DNA of 40,285 nucleotides. Source: SHZI01 sp964384525. Lineage in GTDB: Bacteria; Pseudomonadota; Gammaproteobacteria; Steroidobacterales; GCA-2729495. The DNA is taken from the NCBI GenBank assembly GCA_964384525.1, contig CAYLKO010000017.1, forward strand, positions 1-40,285, written 5' to 3'. Shown one piece after another: positions 32,816-40,285 of the stretch. The translations under genes and the position numbers were made by a program. The notes under the pieces are model-generated. The model was not told the origin of the DNA. It made no database searches and worked only from the letters and a program-made list of their open reading frames with translations. How positions within the stretch are numbered: position 1 is the first letter of the stretch; each line of letters begins with the position of its first letter.

Positions 32816-34266
32816 TGGCGATGGATCTCCCGATGAACGAGCGGCTGGCCCGGTGGCAGGAGGAAGACCGCCAGCACTTCCTGCATCCCTTCACCGACCA
32901 TCAGGCGCTGGGCAAGCGCGGCACCCGGGTCATCACCAGCGCCAGCGGCGTGTACATCACGGATGCCGATGGCCACCGGATCCTCGATGCCATGTCCGGA
33001 TTGTGGTGCGTCAACCTGGGCTATGGGCGGGAGGAGCTGATCCAGGCTGCGACGCGCCAGCTGCGCGAACTGCCGTACTACAACAGTTTCTTCCAGTGCA
33101 CCCATCCGCCGGCGATCGCACTCGCCCACGAACTTTCGGCCGTGGCGCCGCCCGGCTTCAACCGGGTGTTCTTCACCAATTCCGGCTCGGAAGCCAACGA
33201 CACGGTGATCCGGCTGGTACGCCACTACTGGCGCCTGCTCGGCCAGCCCGACAGGCAGATCATCATCGCCCGCCGCAATGGCTATCACGGCAGCACCATC
33301 GGCGGCGCCAGCCTGTCCGGCATGCCGTGGATGCATGCCCAGGCAGGCCTGCCGCTACCGAATATCCTGCACGTCGAGCAACCTTACTGGTTCGGGCTCG
33401 CGGGGGTGGATGACAAGGCGCCGGATCCGCAGACCTTCGGCCGCATGATCGCCAGCCAGCTCGCGACAACCATCGAGGAGGCCGGCGTCGACAAGGTGGC
33501 GGCCTTCATCGCCGAACCGATCCAGGGCGCCGGCGGCGCCATCATTCCCCCGGCATCCTACTGGCCGGAAATCCAGCGCATCTGCGATCACTACGGCATC
33601 CTGCTGGTTGCCGATGAAGTGATCACCGGTATCGGCCGCCTCGGCCAGTGGTTCGGCGCCCAGCACTTCGCGATCCGCCCGGATCTGATGGCCTTCGCCA
33701 AGGGCGTGACTTCCGGCTACCAGCCACTCGGCGGTGTGCTGGTTGGCGATCGGGTGGCGGATGTGCTGGTCGACAAGGGCGGCGAGTTTCATCACGGCTT
33801 CACGTATTCGGGGCACCCGGTGGCCTGTGCCGTGGCGCTGGCCACGCTCAAGCTCATGCGTGACGAAAAGCTGGTGGACCATGTTCATGACACGGTGATT
33901 CCGGAGTTCAGCAGTCGCTGGCAGAAACTCGCGGCGCATCGCCTCGTGGGTGAGGCGCGCTCTGCCGGTCTGATCGGCGGCCTGGAGCTCGTGCCGAACA
34001 AGGCCAGTCGCCGGCGCTTTGCCCCGGAACTGAAAGTTGGCGAGCGCTGCCGGGATATCTGCATCGAAGAGGGGCTGGTGATGCGGGCCGTGGGCGATAC
34101 GATGATCGTGGCGCCACCCTTCGTGATCTCCACGGCACAGCTGGACGAACTGGTGGAGAAGGCATGGCGGGCGCTGGACCGCACCGCCGAGGCCCTCGGC
34201 CCGGCTTGCGTTGCATCACGAGCGCGTGTTGCATCACAGGCTCGCGTTGCATCACGGGACGGATGA
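32815..34266 (+). CDS. spuC: Putrescine-type class III aminotransferase (SpuC-like)
   Basis: PLP-dependent class III (omega) aminotransferase of 483 residues. K296 in AFAKGVTSGYQPLGG is the Schiff-base lysine. FTNSGSEANDTVIRLVRHYW, NGYHGSTIGGASLSGM, EPIQGAGGAIIPP and LLVADEVITGIGRLG complete the fold. It is closest in remembered sequence to SpuC/putrescine-pyruvate aminotransferase, so it may deaminate putrescine directly or act on GABA (PuuE role). Context does not separate these. The ATG at 32815 overlaps the puuA stop (TGATG). The last 18 codons are made of an 18-base tandem repeat (VASRAR-like) that lies beyond the conserved end of the family, an apparent late extension. Confidence 0.9.
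   Translation: MAMDLPMNERLARWQEEDRQHFLHPFTDHQALGKRGTRVITSASGVYITDADGHRILDAMSGLWCVNLGYGREELIQAATRQLRELPYYNSFFQCTHPPAIALAHELSAVAPPGFNRVFFTNSGSEANDTVIRLVRHYWRLLGQPDRQIIIARRNGYHGSTIGGASLSGMPWMHAQAGLPLPNILHVEQPYWFGLAGVDDKAPDPQTFGRMIASQLATTIEEAGVDKVAAFIAEPIQGAGGAIIPPASYWPEIQRICDHYGILLVADEVITGIGRLGQWFGAQHFAIRPDLMAFAKGVTSGYQPLGGVLVGDRVADVLVDKGGEFHHGFTYSGHPVACAVALATLKLMRDEKLVDHVHDTVIPEFSSRWQKLAAHRLVGEARSAGLIGGLELVPNKASRRRFAPELKVGERCRDICIEEGLVMRAVGDTMIVAPPFVISTAQLDELVEKAWRALDRTAEALGPACVASRARVASQARVASRDG
34210..34263 (+). repeat. Three 18-base direct repeats at the 3' end of the aminotransferase gene
   Basis: GTTGCATCAC recurs at 34210, 34228 and 34246, exactly 18 bases apart, with diverged spacers. 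The units encode VASRAR, VASQAR and VASRDG. The array ends at the overlap with the puuB start. It probably arose by slippage and extends the protein beyond its usual end. Confidence 0.85.
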
Positions 34267-35546
34267 ATACGCTCGCGAGCGGCTATCCGCCTTCGTGGTA
34301 TCTGGCCACCGCCAGGGGACTTGCCCACCATGCACCGCTCGAGGGGTCAAACTCTGCTGACGTTTGCGTGGTCGGCGGCGGCTACACCGGCCTGTCGACT
34401 GCCCTGCATCTGGCCGGGCGCGGCTACTCCGTCGTCCTCCTTGAGGCCGAGCGGATCGGGTGGGGTGCTTCCGGACGAAACGGCGGCCAGATGGGAACCG
34501 GCCAGCGGCGGGATGAAGCCGAACTGGAGCACTGGTTCGGCAAGGACACGGCCCGGCAGCTGTTCTCGCTCGCGATCGATGGCCGGGATCTGGTCCGGCG
34601 GCTCGTCGAGCATCACGCGATCGACTGCGACTGGCGTCCCGGCCAGATCATCTGCGCCGCCAAACCCGCGCATCTGCGCCAGCTCGAAACCCGGGCCGGC
34701 AAGCTCGCGCAAGATTATGGTTACGCAGGCCAGCGCGTCCTCGGTCCTGCGGACCAGCGGGCGCTCGTCGACAGTCCGGTCTACCACGGCGGGGTGTACG
34801 ACAGCGGCGCGGCCCACCTGCACCCGCTGAATTTTGCCCTGGGTCTGGCACGGGCCTGCGTTGCGGCCGGCGTGCGCCTTCATGAACACTCGAGGGTGAG
34901 TAGTTATGCGGGCGCCGGCCCCATCACCGTCCGCACGCCAGCCGGCGAGGTGCGGGCCGGCAGTCTGGTTCTCGCCTGCAACGGCCATCTGGACGGACTG
35001 CAACCGCAGATGGCCGGATACATCATGCCGATCAACAATTTCCTGCTGGCAACGGCGCCGCTGGGCGACGATGCATCGCGGGTGATCGCGACCCACGCTT
35101 GCGTGCAGGACACCCGCTTTGTGGTGAACTATTTCCGACTGTCACCGGATGGGCGTCTGATATTCGGCGGCGGTGAGACCTATGGGCGTGGCTATCCGGC
35201 AGATCTCAAGGCGTTTGTGCGTCGCCACCTGTTGCGCGTCTTTCCCCGGCTGGCGACCGCGACCATCGATTACGCCTGGGGCGGCACGGTTGCCGTCACG
35301 AGAAATCGTCTGCCGCATGTTGGGCGACTGAAGCCGGATGTGTACTTTGCCCAGGGGTATTCGGGTCACGGGGTTGCCACGGCCACGCTGGCCGGACAAC
35401 TGATGGCCGAGGCGATTGCCGGCACCACCGCCGGCTTTGATGTCTTCGCCCGCATGGCTCCACGGCCTTTTCCCGGCGGTGTCTGGTTGCGCCGGCCCGG
35501 CGTCGTGCTGGGCATGCTGTGGTACGCCTTGCGCGACCGGCTGTAG
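34263..35546 (+). CDS. puuB: Gamma-glutamylputrescine oxidase, FAD-dependent (DAO family)
   Basis: FAD-linked amine oxidase of 427 residues that converts gamma-glutamylputrescine to the aldehyde with release of ammonia and hydrogen peroxide. The Rossmann FAD motif VVGGGYTGLSTALHLAGRGY lies near residue 37, followed by GWGASGRNGGQMGTGQRR, typical of PuuB. The C-terminal FAD contacts are TRNRLPHVGRL and YFAQGYSGHGVA. It starts in an ATGA overlap with the aminotransferase stop. It is the last gene of the operon, and its stop codon lies inside a strong hairpin. The puuC-type aldehyde dehydrogenase needed for the next step is not in the window. Confidence 0.92.
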   Translation: MNTLASGYPPSWYLATARGLAHHAPLEGSNSADVCVVGGGYTGLSTALHLAGRGYSVVLLEAERIGWGASGRNGGQMGTGQRRDEAELEHWFGKDTARQLFSLAIDGRDLVRRLVEHHAIDCDWRPGQIICAAKPAHLRQLETRAGKLAQDYGYAGQRVLGPADQRALVDSPVYHGGVYDSGAAHLHPLNFALGLARACVAAGVRLHEHSRVSSYAGAGPITVRTPAGEVRAGSLVLACNGHLDGLQPQMAGYIMPINNFLLATAPLGDDASRVIATHACVQDTRFVVNYFRLSPDGRLIFGGGETYGRGYPADLKAFVRRHLLRVFPRLATATIDYAWGGTVAVTRNRLPHVGRLKPDVYFAQGYSGHGVATATLAGQLMAEAIAGTTAGFDVFARMAPRPFPGGVWLRRPGVVLGMLWYALRDRL

Positions 35547-35566
35547 CGGATGGCGGCTACAGCCGG
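35537..35566 (+). terminator. 11-bp hairpin over the puuB stop codon
   Basis: CCGGCTGTAGC (35537-35547) and GCTACAGCCGG (35556-35566) form a perfect 11-bp stem with an eight-base loop. The puuB TAG stop is inside the 5' arm. It stands between puuB and the converging repeat-protein gene. No T run follows on either strand, so it may act as a weak bidirectional terminator or protect the mRNA 3' end. Confidence 0.65.
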
Positions 35567-35603
35567 GTTACCCAGGCCCTTGGTTGATCAGGATCGGGCT
35601 TGA

Positions 35604-36824
35604 TCAGGCCTTTGCGGCGTAGACGCCCCAGAGATCGGCAACGGAGCTGGCGCCGGCGCCTTCAACCTGCCGGAAAGCCTTGACGGCCTCGGCCCGGTTC
35701 TTCAGCGTGAGCTGCGCCCGACCGATCAGCATCCAGACGTTGTCGCCGTTGGTGCCCTTGGCAATGCTCTGTTTGGCAGCAGCCAGCGCCTTGTCGGCCT
35801 GGCCGTAGCTCAGCAGAACCTCACCGAGTTTCAGGGAGTCCTCGCCGGATGGCGACTTGCTGGCCGTGCTGGCCATGGAGGCCAGCGTCGGTTCCTGCGC
35901 AGCCGCCTTCTTCATGGCGTCGGCCAGGATGCGTTGGCTGCGGGATTCGTTGTCCGCCCCGAATACCTTGTTGGCAATACAGTATTCCATGGTCGCGACT
36001 GCTTCAGCGGGCAGGCTCGACTGGATGGCGACGATGGCCGCCTCCTGACACACATCGGGGTTGTCCATGATGCCCAGTGCGCGCATCAGCCGGTAAACGT
36101 TCAGCGCGGTGCGATCATCACCCTGGGCCTGTCGCCGCAGTTCGTTGGACAAAAGCCGCCAGTTTTCCTGGGTCGGGTACAGCCGGACCAGCGTCTGGGT
36201 GGTCTCGCTGACACCTTTGGCATTGCCGAGATTGCCATAGCTCTTGAGCAGGATGCGGAGCCAGTTTTCCTCGGCCTTGCCGGCAACCTTGATGGCGTTG
36301 TTGACGGCGGCGACAGCCGCCTTGTCGTTGCCGGACATCTGGTAGGCCTGGCCCAGCATGGCCTGAACGCCTGCATCCTGCCCGTTGACCGCCTTCAGAT
36401 AGCGATTGGCATACTCGATCACGTTCTTGAGGTCGCGTGGCGCCTGGAAATTGAGCTGGGCCAGCTGCTTCACGCGGTCGTTGACCTTGGCAGCCGGCAT
36501 GGCGCTGGAATTCAGGCTCTTTTCATAGGCCTTGGCCGCGGCGGCGTAATTGCGCTGCTTGAGGTAGGCAAAACCGTAGGCCTCGTTGATGAGGTATTGC
36601 TCGTAGGCGGTCTTGCCGGCCACCGCATCGGCGATCTTCAATTGGGCCAGGGCTTCGGCAAGCTGCCCCTTCTTGGCGGCCTCCAGGCCCGCATTGAGCG
36701 GATCACCAACCTTCTTGCTGACTTTGGTCTGCTGGGCGTGTGCCGGCATGGGAGCCAGCAGACCACCGGTAACCAGACAGGCGCCAACGGCGACAGAAAC
36801 GGCGAACAATACGGTTTTCAACAT
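35604..36824 (-). CDS. Exported helical-repeat (TPR-like) protein, copy 1
   Basis: A 406-residue protein with a signal peptide (LFAVSVAVGACLVTGGLLAP, cleavage near AHA-Q). The mature chain is alpha-helical and Ala-rich with degenerate tetratricopeptide-like units, for example INEAYGFAYLKQRNYAAAAK, KLGEVLLSYGQADKALAAAK and MLIGRAQLTLKNRAEAVKAF. It is homologous along its whole length to the next gene upstream, so the pair is an old tandem duplication. It lies 26 bases downstream of that copy, in line with exbD-exbD-exbB-tonB on the same strand. Periplasmic repeat proteins accompany some TonB systems (for example in Vibrio and Shewanella), which suggests a role in assembling or coupling the energy complex. 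This is inference; no catalytic motif is visible. Confidence 0.82.
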   Translation of the reverse strand: MLKTVLFAVSVAVGACLVTGGLLAPMPAHAQQTKVSKKVGDPLNAGLEAAKKGQLAEALAQLKIADAVAGKTAYEQYLINEAYGFAYLKQRNYAAAAKAYEKSLNSSAMPAAKVNDRVKQLAQLNFQAPRDLKNVIEYANRYLKAVNGQDAGVQAMLGQAYQMSGNDKAAVAAVNNAIKVAGKAEENWLRILLKSYGNLGNAKGVSETTQTLVRLYPTQENWRLLSNELRRQAQGDDRTALNVYRLMRALGIMDNPDVCQEAAIVAIQSSLPAEAVATMEYCIANKVFGADNESRSQRILADAMKKAAAQEPTLASMASTASKSPSGEDSLKLGEVLLSYGQADKALAAAKQSIAKGTNGDNVWMLIGRAQLTLKNRAEAVKAFRQVEGAGASSVADLWGVYAAKA

Positions 36825-36850
36825 TTACTGCGTCCCAAAAAACTGAATCT

Positions 36851-38107
36851 CTACAGCTGGCCTGCGTGAATGGTCCAGAGCTTCGCCAGCTGGGCAAACT
36901 CCGGACCCTTGACCTGCGCAAAAGCTTTGACGGCCTCGGCGCTGTTCCCGACCAGCAGATACGCCCGACCCAGGGCCAGTGCGGCCTCATCGGGATTCTT
37001 GGCGCCACCTTTGCCGAGGCCGCGTTTCAAGGCTTCCACGGCTTTGTCGGGCTGATCGTAACTCAGGAAGGTTTCGCCGAGTTTGACATCCGTTTCGCCG
37101 GCAGGCGAAGCCGCGGCTTCCTTCTCGAACTGGGCGAGACTCTTGCGGTCCGAGTCTGCCAGACGCTGCGCATCAGCGAGTAGTGCCTTGTTCTTCGCGA
37201 GGTCACCGCTCTTGTCCAGAATACCGTTGGCATAGCCTTTTTCAAGGTAGTGGACGGCCTCGCCCGGAAACCCGCGCTGGATCGCCACAGCCGCTGCTTC
37301 AGTGTAGGCATCCGCCTCGTTCATGCCGTTGACGGCGTCCATCAGCCGGAAAACCTGGATGATTTCCCGGTCCTTGTTGGCTGCGTGCGCCAGCTCGCTT
37401 TCGAGCATGACGCGCCAATGCTCCTTGCCCGGGTAGTACTGCAGCAGGTCCATCGTGACGTCGGCGACCGCCGCGTTGTTGTTCAGTTTGGCGTAGGCGC
37501 TTTGTTCAACCAGCAGCCAGCTTTCTTGGGGTTTCTCGCCGGCGGCCATGATCAGCGTCACGGCCTCTTTCATGGCGTCCGCGGCTTCCTGGAAGTTGTT
37601 GGCGAAATATGCAGACTGCCCGACCAGGCCCAGCATCAGTGGATCACGGGTGCCGGTGGCGGCCAGCCAGCGCTTGGCGTAGTCGCCGGACTTCACGAGG
37701 TCGCGGGGCTCGGTCTGCAGGTAGATCTGCGACAGCAGGCGCAGCCGGTTGTCGACCTGATCGGCTGGCAGCTGGCGGGAATTGAAGCCGTTTTCATAGA
37801 CCGCGGCCGCCTCGTTGAATTTCTTCTGCTTGAGATAGACGACCCCCAGCATTTCGTTGATCACGAACTGATCGTACGGGGTTTTGTCCTCGACGCTGTT
37901 GGCCTTCTGGAGTTCGACCTCCGCCGCCGCATAGTCTTCCTTGTTGCCCAGTTCCTGGGCTTCCTGCAGGGGCTTCAGGACTTTTCGGCTCAGCTGCGGT
38001 CCCTTTTCCTTTGCGGCGTACGTTGCCGTGACGGGGGTCAGCGTGATCACGGTGCCGACGAGCAGGGTTGCCGCCAGACTCAAGGCTGCCCTGGTTTTAG
38101 CGTTCAT
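36851..38107 (-). CDS. Exported helical-repeat (TPR-like) protein, copy 2
   Basis: A 418-residue protein with a signal peptide (ALSLAATLLVGTVITLTPVT, cleavage near TYA-A) and an all-helical mature part with TPR-like units: INEMLGVVYLKQKKFNEAAA, KLGETFLSYDQPDKAVEALK and ALGRAYLLVGNSAEAVKAFA. It aligns end to end with the downstream copy (shared YDQF-INE-YLKQ, PRDL-YA-RWL, and a C-terminal LW-x-x-x-A motif) but differs at most positions, so the duplication is not recent. The ATG has GGAG about nine bases upstream. A 192-base space separates it from the second exbD. That is long for this operon and may hold a promoter, but I see no convincing -35/-10 pair. Function unknown; context suggests the TonB complex. 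Confidence 0.82.
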   Translation of the reverse strand: MNAKTRAALSLAATLLVGTVITLTPVTATYAAKEKGPQLSRKVLKPLQEAQELGNKEDYAAAEVELQKANSVEDKTPYDQFVINEMLGVVYLKQKKFNEAAAVYENGFNSRQLPADQVDNRLRLLSQIYLQTEPRDLVKSGDYAKRWLAATGTRDPLMLGLVGQSAYFANNFQEAADAMKEAVTLIMAAGEKPQESWLLVEQSAYAKLNNNAAVADVTMDLLQYYPGKEHWRVMLESELAHAANKDREIIQVFRLMDAVNGMNEADAYTEAAAVAIQRGFPGEAVHYLEKGYANGILDKSGDLAKNKALLADAQRLADSDRKSLAQFEKEAAASPAGETDVKLGETFLSYDQPDKAVEALKRGLGKGGAKNPDEAALALGRAYLLVGNSAEAVKAFAQVKGPEFAQLAKLWTIHAGQL

Positions 38108-38299
38108 GCTCAGTTACTCCAAAGTTATCTGGTGCCAACCGCAGCGTCGTGGTTTCAGTTCAGATTGCCGGATAACCGGGATGTTCCGTTGACCGGCTGA
38201 ATGTGTCCTGAATATTCTTCGGCGAGTTCCCGGATTGCGGGCAATGACTGCCTGCGTGGGCCGGGCTACTGGTGGGGGGCGCGATACAGCAAGGTGCTG

Positions 38300-38728
38300 C
38301 TATTCGAACTGTTCGTCGCCAACCAGTCCCATCTTTTCGATGTGGTTGCGCTGCGCACTCGCGAGCACCTGATCCACCATGTTGTACTTCACGCGTGCGT
38401 CGGGCTTGATGGCGACCTGCGGCTGCGGCACCTTGTCGGCTTCAACCTTGAAATAGCCATCCAGCGTGGCCAGATTGGGCACCATGGTGCCGTTCCAGAG
38501 AATCGTGCCGTCGTAGTCGATCATGATCGTGATCATTTCCGGCGGCACTTCGGGCTGATTGGTATTGGGCGGCGGCATATCCAGCTTCACCGCATGGGTC
38601 ATGATCGGCAGCGTGACGATCAGCATGACGATCAGCACGAGCATGCAGTCGATCAGCGGCGTCATGTTCATCTCGATCATCGGCTCCGCGCCTTCGCCGC
38701 CTACCGATGTACCTATCGACATACTCAT
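38300..38728 (-). CDS. exbD: ExbD/TolR family protein, second copy
   Basis: A 142-residue single-span membrane protein with a periplasmic C-terminal domain. The membrane helix carries the proton-relay aspartate D27 in MTPLIDCMLVLIVMLIV. The helix is richer in Met and Cys than the upstream copy, and the periplasmic half (VEADKVPQPQVAIKPDARVK) differs clearly from it. ExbD with ExbB forms the proton-driven motor that energises TonB. Two different ExbD proteins behind one ExbB are known in Xanthomonas-type systems, where the second can have a distinct role. A ribosome site AGGA lies well placed before the ATG. It is 45 bases downstream of the first exbD. Confidence 0.93.
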   Translation of the reverse strand: MSMSIGTSVGGEGAEPMIEMNMTPLIDCMLVLIVMLIVTLPIMTHAVKLDMPPPNTNQPEVPPEMITIMIDYDGTILWNGTMVPNLATLDGYFKVEADKVPQPQVAIKPDARVKYNMVDQVLASAQRNHIEKMGLVGDEQFE

Positions 38729-38773
38729 GGAAACGTGTCCTTTAACCTGCCCGCTGCAACCGGATGGCGGCGC

Positions 38774-39199
38774 TCAGCCGCCGTGGTTGGGTTCCGAGAT
38801 GAAACCGACTTTCTGGATGCCGCCCTTGCGCAGGGCCAGGATCACCCGACCCACGTGCTCGTAGCGCACGTTCCGGTCGCCACGCACGTGGATTTCCGGT
38901 TGCGGAACCGTGGTGGCTGCCTGGCGGATCAGGTCGGCGAGGGCCTGTCTGCTCGGCACCAGGCCTTCTTTCCAGTACACATTGCCCTGCGAGTCGACGG
39001 CCACCGTGATGTTTTCCGGTGTGGTGACGGTGGGGATGTTGGAGGCGATCGGCAGATCAAGCCGCACGGTCTTCGTGATCACCGGCACGGTGATCAGGAA
39101 GATGATCAGTATCACGAGCATGACGTCCACCATCGGCGTGACGTTGATGGCCGCCATCGGCGCATCGCCACCTCCATCTGCCTGAATGTTCATGCTCAT
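38774..39199 (-). CDS. exbD: ExbD/TolR family protein, first copy
   Basis: A 141-residue inner-membrane protein of the TonB motor. The single helix holds D25 in VTPMVDVMLVILIIFLI, the conserved proton-pathway residue, followed by the LPIA loop and a periplasmic domain with ITVAVDSQGNVYWKEG and VHVRGD-like IHVRGDRNVRYEHV. This is the more canonical of the two ExbD copies. It lies 54 bases downstream of exbB on the same strand. With exbB, the second exbD and the tonB fragment at the window edge it makes a complete energising unit that could serve the B12 receptor or other receptors elsewhere. Confidence 0.94.
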   Translation of the reverse strand: MSMNIQADGGGDAPMAAINVTPMVDVMLVILIIFLITVPVITKTVRLDLPIASNIPTVTTPENITVAVDSQGNVYWKEGLVPSRQALADLIRQAATTVPQPEIHVRGDRNVRYEHVGRVILALRKGGIQKVGFISEPNHGG

Positions 39200-39253
39200 G
39201 ATACTGCTCCGCCTTGCCCTGTCTGATACGCCAGCACACCGATGCCGGGCGTG

Positions 39254-40129
39254 CTACTTCTTGTGGGTGATTCCGCCGCCGCTGATGAGGGCGGAGTAGA
39301 GGTCGTTCGTGAAATAGCGGAACTGGTCCAGGATGGCCTTGTTGCGACGGAGCAGCCAGTTGTAGCCCAGCACCGCCGGCACCGCCACGGCAAGACCGAT
39401 GGCCGTCATGATCAGTGCTTCACCGACCGGGCCGGCAACCTTGTCGATGCTCGCCTGGCCGGCCACGCCGATCGCGATGAGGGCGTGGTAGATGCCCCAC
39501 ACCGTGCCGAACAAGCCCACGAACGGTGCCGTGGAGCCGACAGACGCCAGGAATGACAGGCCGCGCTGCAGGTCGTTGCTGATGCGATCGACGTTCTGCT
39601 GGAGCTTGGCGCTGATCCATTCGGTCAGCGGCACGGCCTCGGTGAGCTTGCCATCGGTGTGCTGGCTCGCGCTGATGCCGCTCTCGACCATCGCCCGGAA
39701 CACGTTGTGCTTGCCGGAGAGCTTTTCCAGGCCTTCGTTCAGGGTGTTGCCGGTCCAGAAGTCGCGGCTGGCTTCCTTGGCCTGGCGCAGCAGGCGGGCC
39801 TGCTCCCAGAGCTTGGTCAGGATGATGAACCACGAATACAGGGACATCAGCACGAGGATGATCAAGGTACCGCGGGAAACCCAGTCGCCCTGGGCCCAGA
39901 GCTCGGCCAGGCCGTAGGGGTTGTCGGTCTGGGCCGTGTTGCCGCCATCAGTTGGCGGCGTGGCGACCGACGCGAGGTCCATGCCGCTCGTATCCGGCAT
40001 GGAGCTTGGATCGACCGTGCCGCCCAAGGTGGGATCCGATGCCGTGTCCATGGGAATGGTGCCATCGGGTATCTGCACATTGGTACCTGCATCGGTGTTC
40101 TGTGCCAGCTGAACGTTGTCGCCTGCCAT
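39254..40129 (-). CDS. exbB: ExbB/TolQ proton channel with long N-terminal extension
   Basis: A 291-residue member of the MotA/TolQ/ExbB family. The three membrane helices are at about residues 87-108 (GTLIILVLMSLYSWFIILTK), near 200 (APFVGLFGTVWGIYHALIAI) and near 240 (GEALIMTAIGLAVAVPAVLG). The GLFGTVWGI and GPVGEALIMTAIGL segments are the channel signatures. The first ~70 residues, before GLAELWAQGDW, are an unusual Asp/Thr/Pro/Gly-rich segment without hydrophobic stretch, expected on the periplasmic side. The start at 40129 has AAGGTAGG at the right distance, so the extension is probably real. It begins 47 bases downstream of the tonB fragment. Confidence 0.93.
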   Translation of the reverse strand: MAGDNVQLAQNTDAGTNVQIPDGTIPMDTASDPTLGGTVDPSSMPDTSGMDLASVATPPTDGGNTAQTDNPYGLAELWAQGDWVSRGTLIILVLMSLYSWFIILTKLWEQARLLRQAKEASRDFWTGNTLNEGLEKLSGKHNVFRAMVESGISASQHTDGKLTEAVPLTEWISAKLQQNVDRISNDLQRGLSFLASVGSTAPFVGLFGTVWGIYHALIAIGVAGQASIDKVAGPVGEALIMTAIGLAVAVPAVLGYNWLLRRNKAILDQFRYFTNDLYSALISGGGITHKK

Positions 40130-40176
40130 TGGTCGCCTACCTTAAGTGTGTTGCCCCGGGGTTCCCGGACTGAAAA

Positions 40177-40285
40177 TCAACCCTCGATCTTGAATGTCAC
40201 CTTGATCGAGTTCCATGCCGCCACAGGTTTGCAGTCCTCCGTGCCGGGCGTGAAGCGCAAGCTCCGCAGGGCATGCTAGAGCGCT
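40177..40285 (-). CDS. C-terminal fragment of a TonB-family protein at window edge
   Basis: The last 32 codons before the TGA at 40177 read as a typical TonB C-terminal end: ALRSLRFTPGTEDCKPVAAW followed by a strand ending in FKIEG. This matches the F-x-P ... G/KPV-x-W-x-S family pattern. It lies upstream of exbB in the same direction, giving tonB-exbB-exbD-exbD order. An in-frame TAG at 40276-40278 cuts the frame seven bases from the window end. Homology suggests the protein should continue, so either the terminal bases are wrong or the gene carries a frameshift outside view. Confidence 0.7.

Noticed and set aside
38201..39226. Plus-strand open frame of about 340 codons across the exbD genes
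   Set aside because: His/Arg/Asp-rich antisense translation of two clear exbD genes.

Overview
The window is about 40 kb of high-GC DNA with dense, mostly overlapping genes. It suggests a gammaproteobacterium near the Xanthomonadales, Nevskiales or Steroidobacterales. The strongest evidence is gene order: gshB, a tonB-type gene, yqgE and ruvX sit divergently next to pilG-pilH-pilI-pilJ-chpA-chpC, an arrangement known from Pseudomonas. There are no tRNA or rRNA genes, insertion sequences, phage genes or CRISPR arrays. Two runs of ten N (2035-2044 and 9484-9493) show that this is a draft assembly. The first N run is flanked by artificial-looking G and C homopolymers. The second breaks an apbE gene.

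Layout. (1) 1-1989 (+): two tandem PilU-type twitching ATPases, the first cut by the window edge. (2) 2130-11176 (-): an exported M1-M28-PDZ peptidase fusion with its own likely promoter, then (reading back along the operon) sirB2, a pyrK-like flavoprotein, ruvX, yqgE/algH, tonB, apbE and gshB. (3) 11414-21744 (+): the Chp chemosensory cluster for type IV pili, pilG-pilH-pilI-pilJ-chpA-chpC, without pilK or chpB. (4) 21753-24991: rsmE (-) diverging from ampD-ampE-btuF (+). (5) 25061-29150 (-): a B12 locus (PduO-type adenosyltransferase and btuB under a cobalamin riboswitch) preceded by fbp. (6) 29204-30556 (+): a small exported protein and a CDF metal exporter. (7) 30693-35546 (+): a tightly overlapping putrescine operon, puuD-puuA-spuC-puuB, ending in a strong hairpin. 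(8) 35604-40285 (-): the 3' end of a tonB gene, exbB, two exbD genes and two paralogous exported repeat-type proteins.

How the genes work together. Surface motility is the main theme: PilU motors plus the Chp signalling pathway, with the linked tonB in the position of the Pseudomonas gene needed for twitching. Outer-membrane energisation is the second theme: a TonB protein beside yqgE, a TonB-dependent B12 receptor, and a full TonB-ExbB-ExbD-ExbD module. B12 is handled by import (BtuB, BtuF) and adenosylation, with riboswitch control. The putrescine operon covers glutamylation, oxidation and final hydrolysis, plus a transaminase, but has no aldehyde dehydrogenase here.

Most genes belong to known families. 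The least explained unit is the TonB-ExbB-ExbD-ExbD operon with its pair of periplasmic repeat proteins and an ExbB carrying an unusual N-terminal extension. The best-resolved regulatory element is the btuB leader. It shows a sigma70-like promoter, a riboswitch with an 8-bp closing helix, and a hairpin that buries the ribosome binding site.
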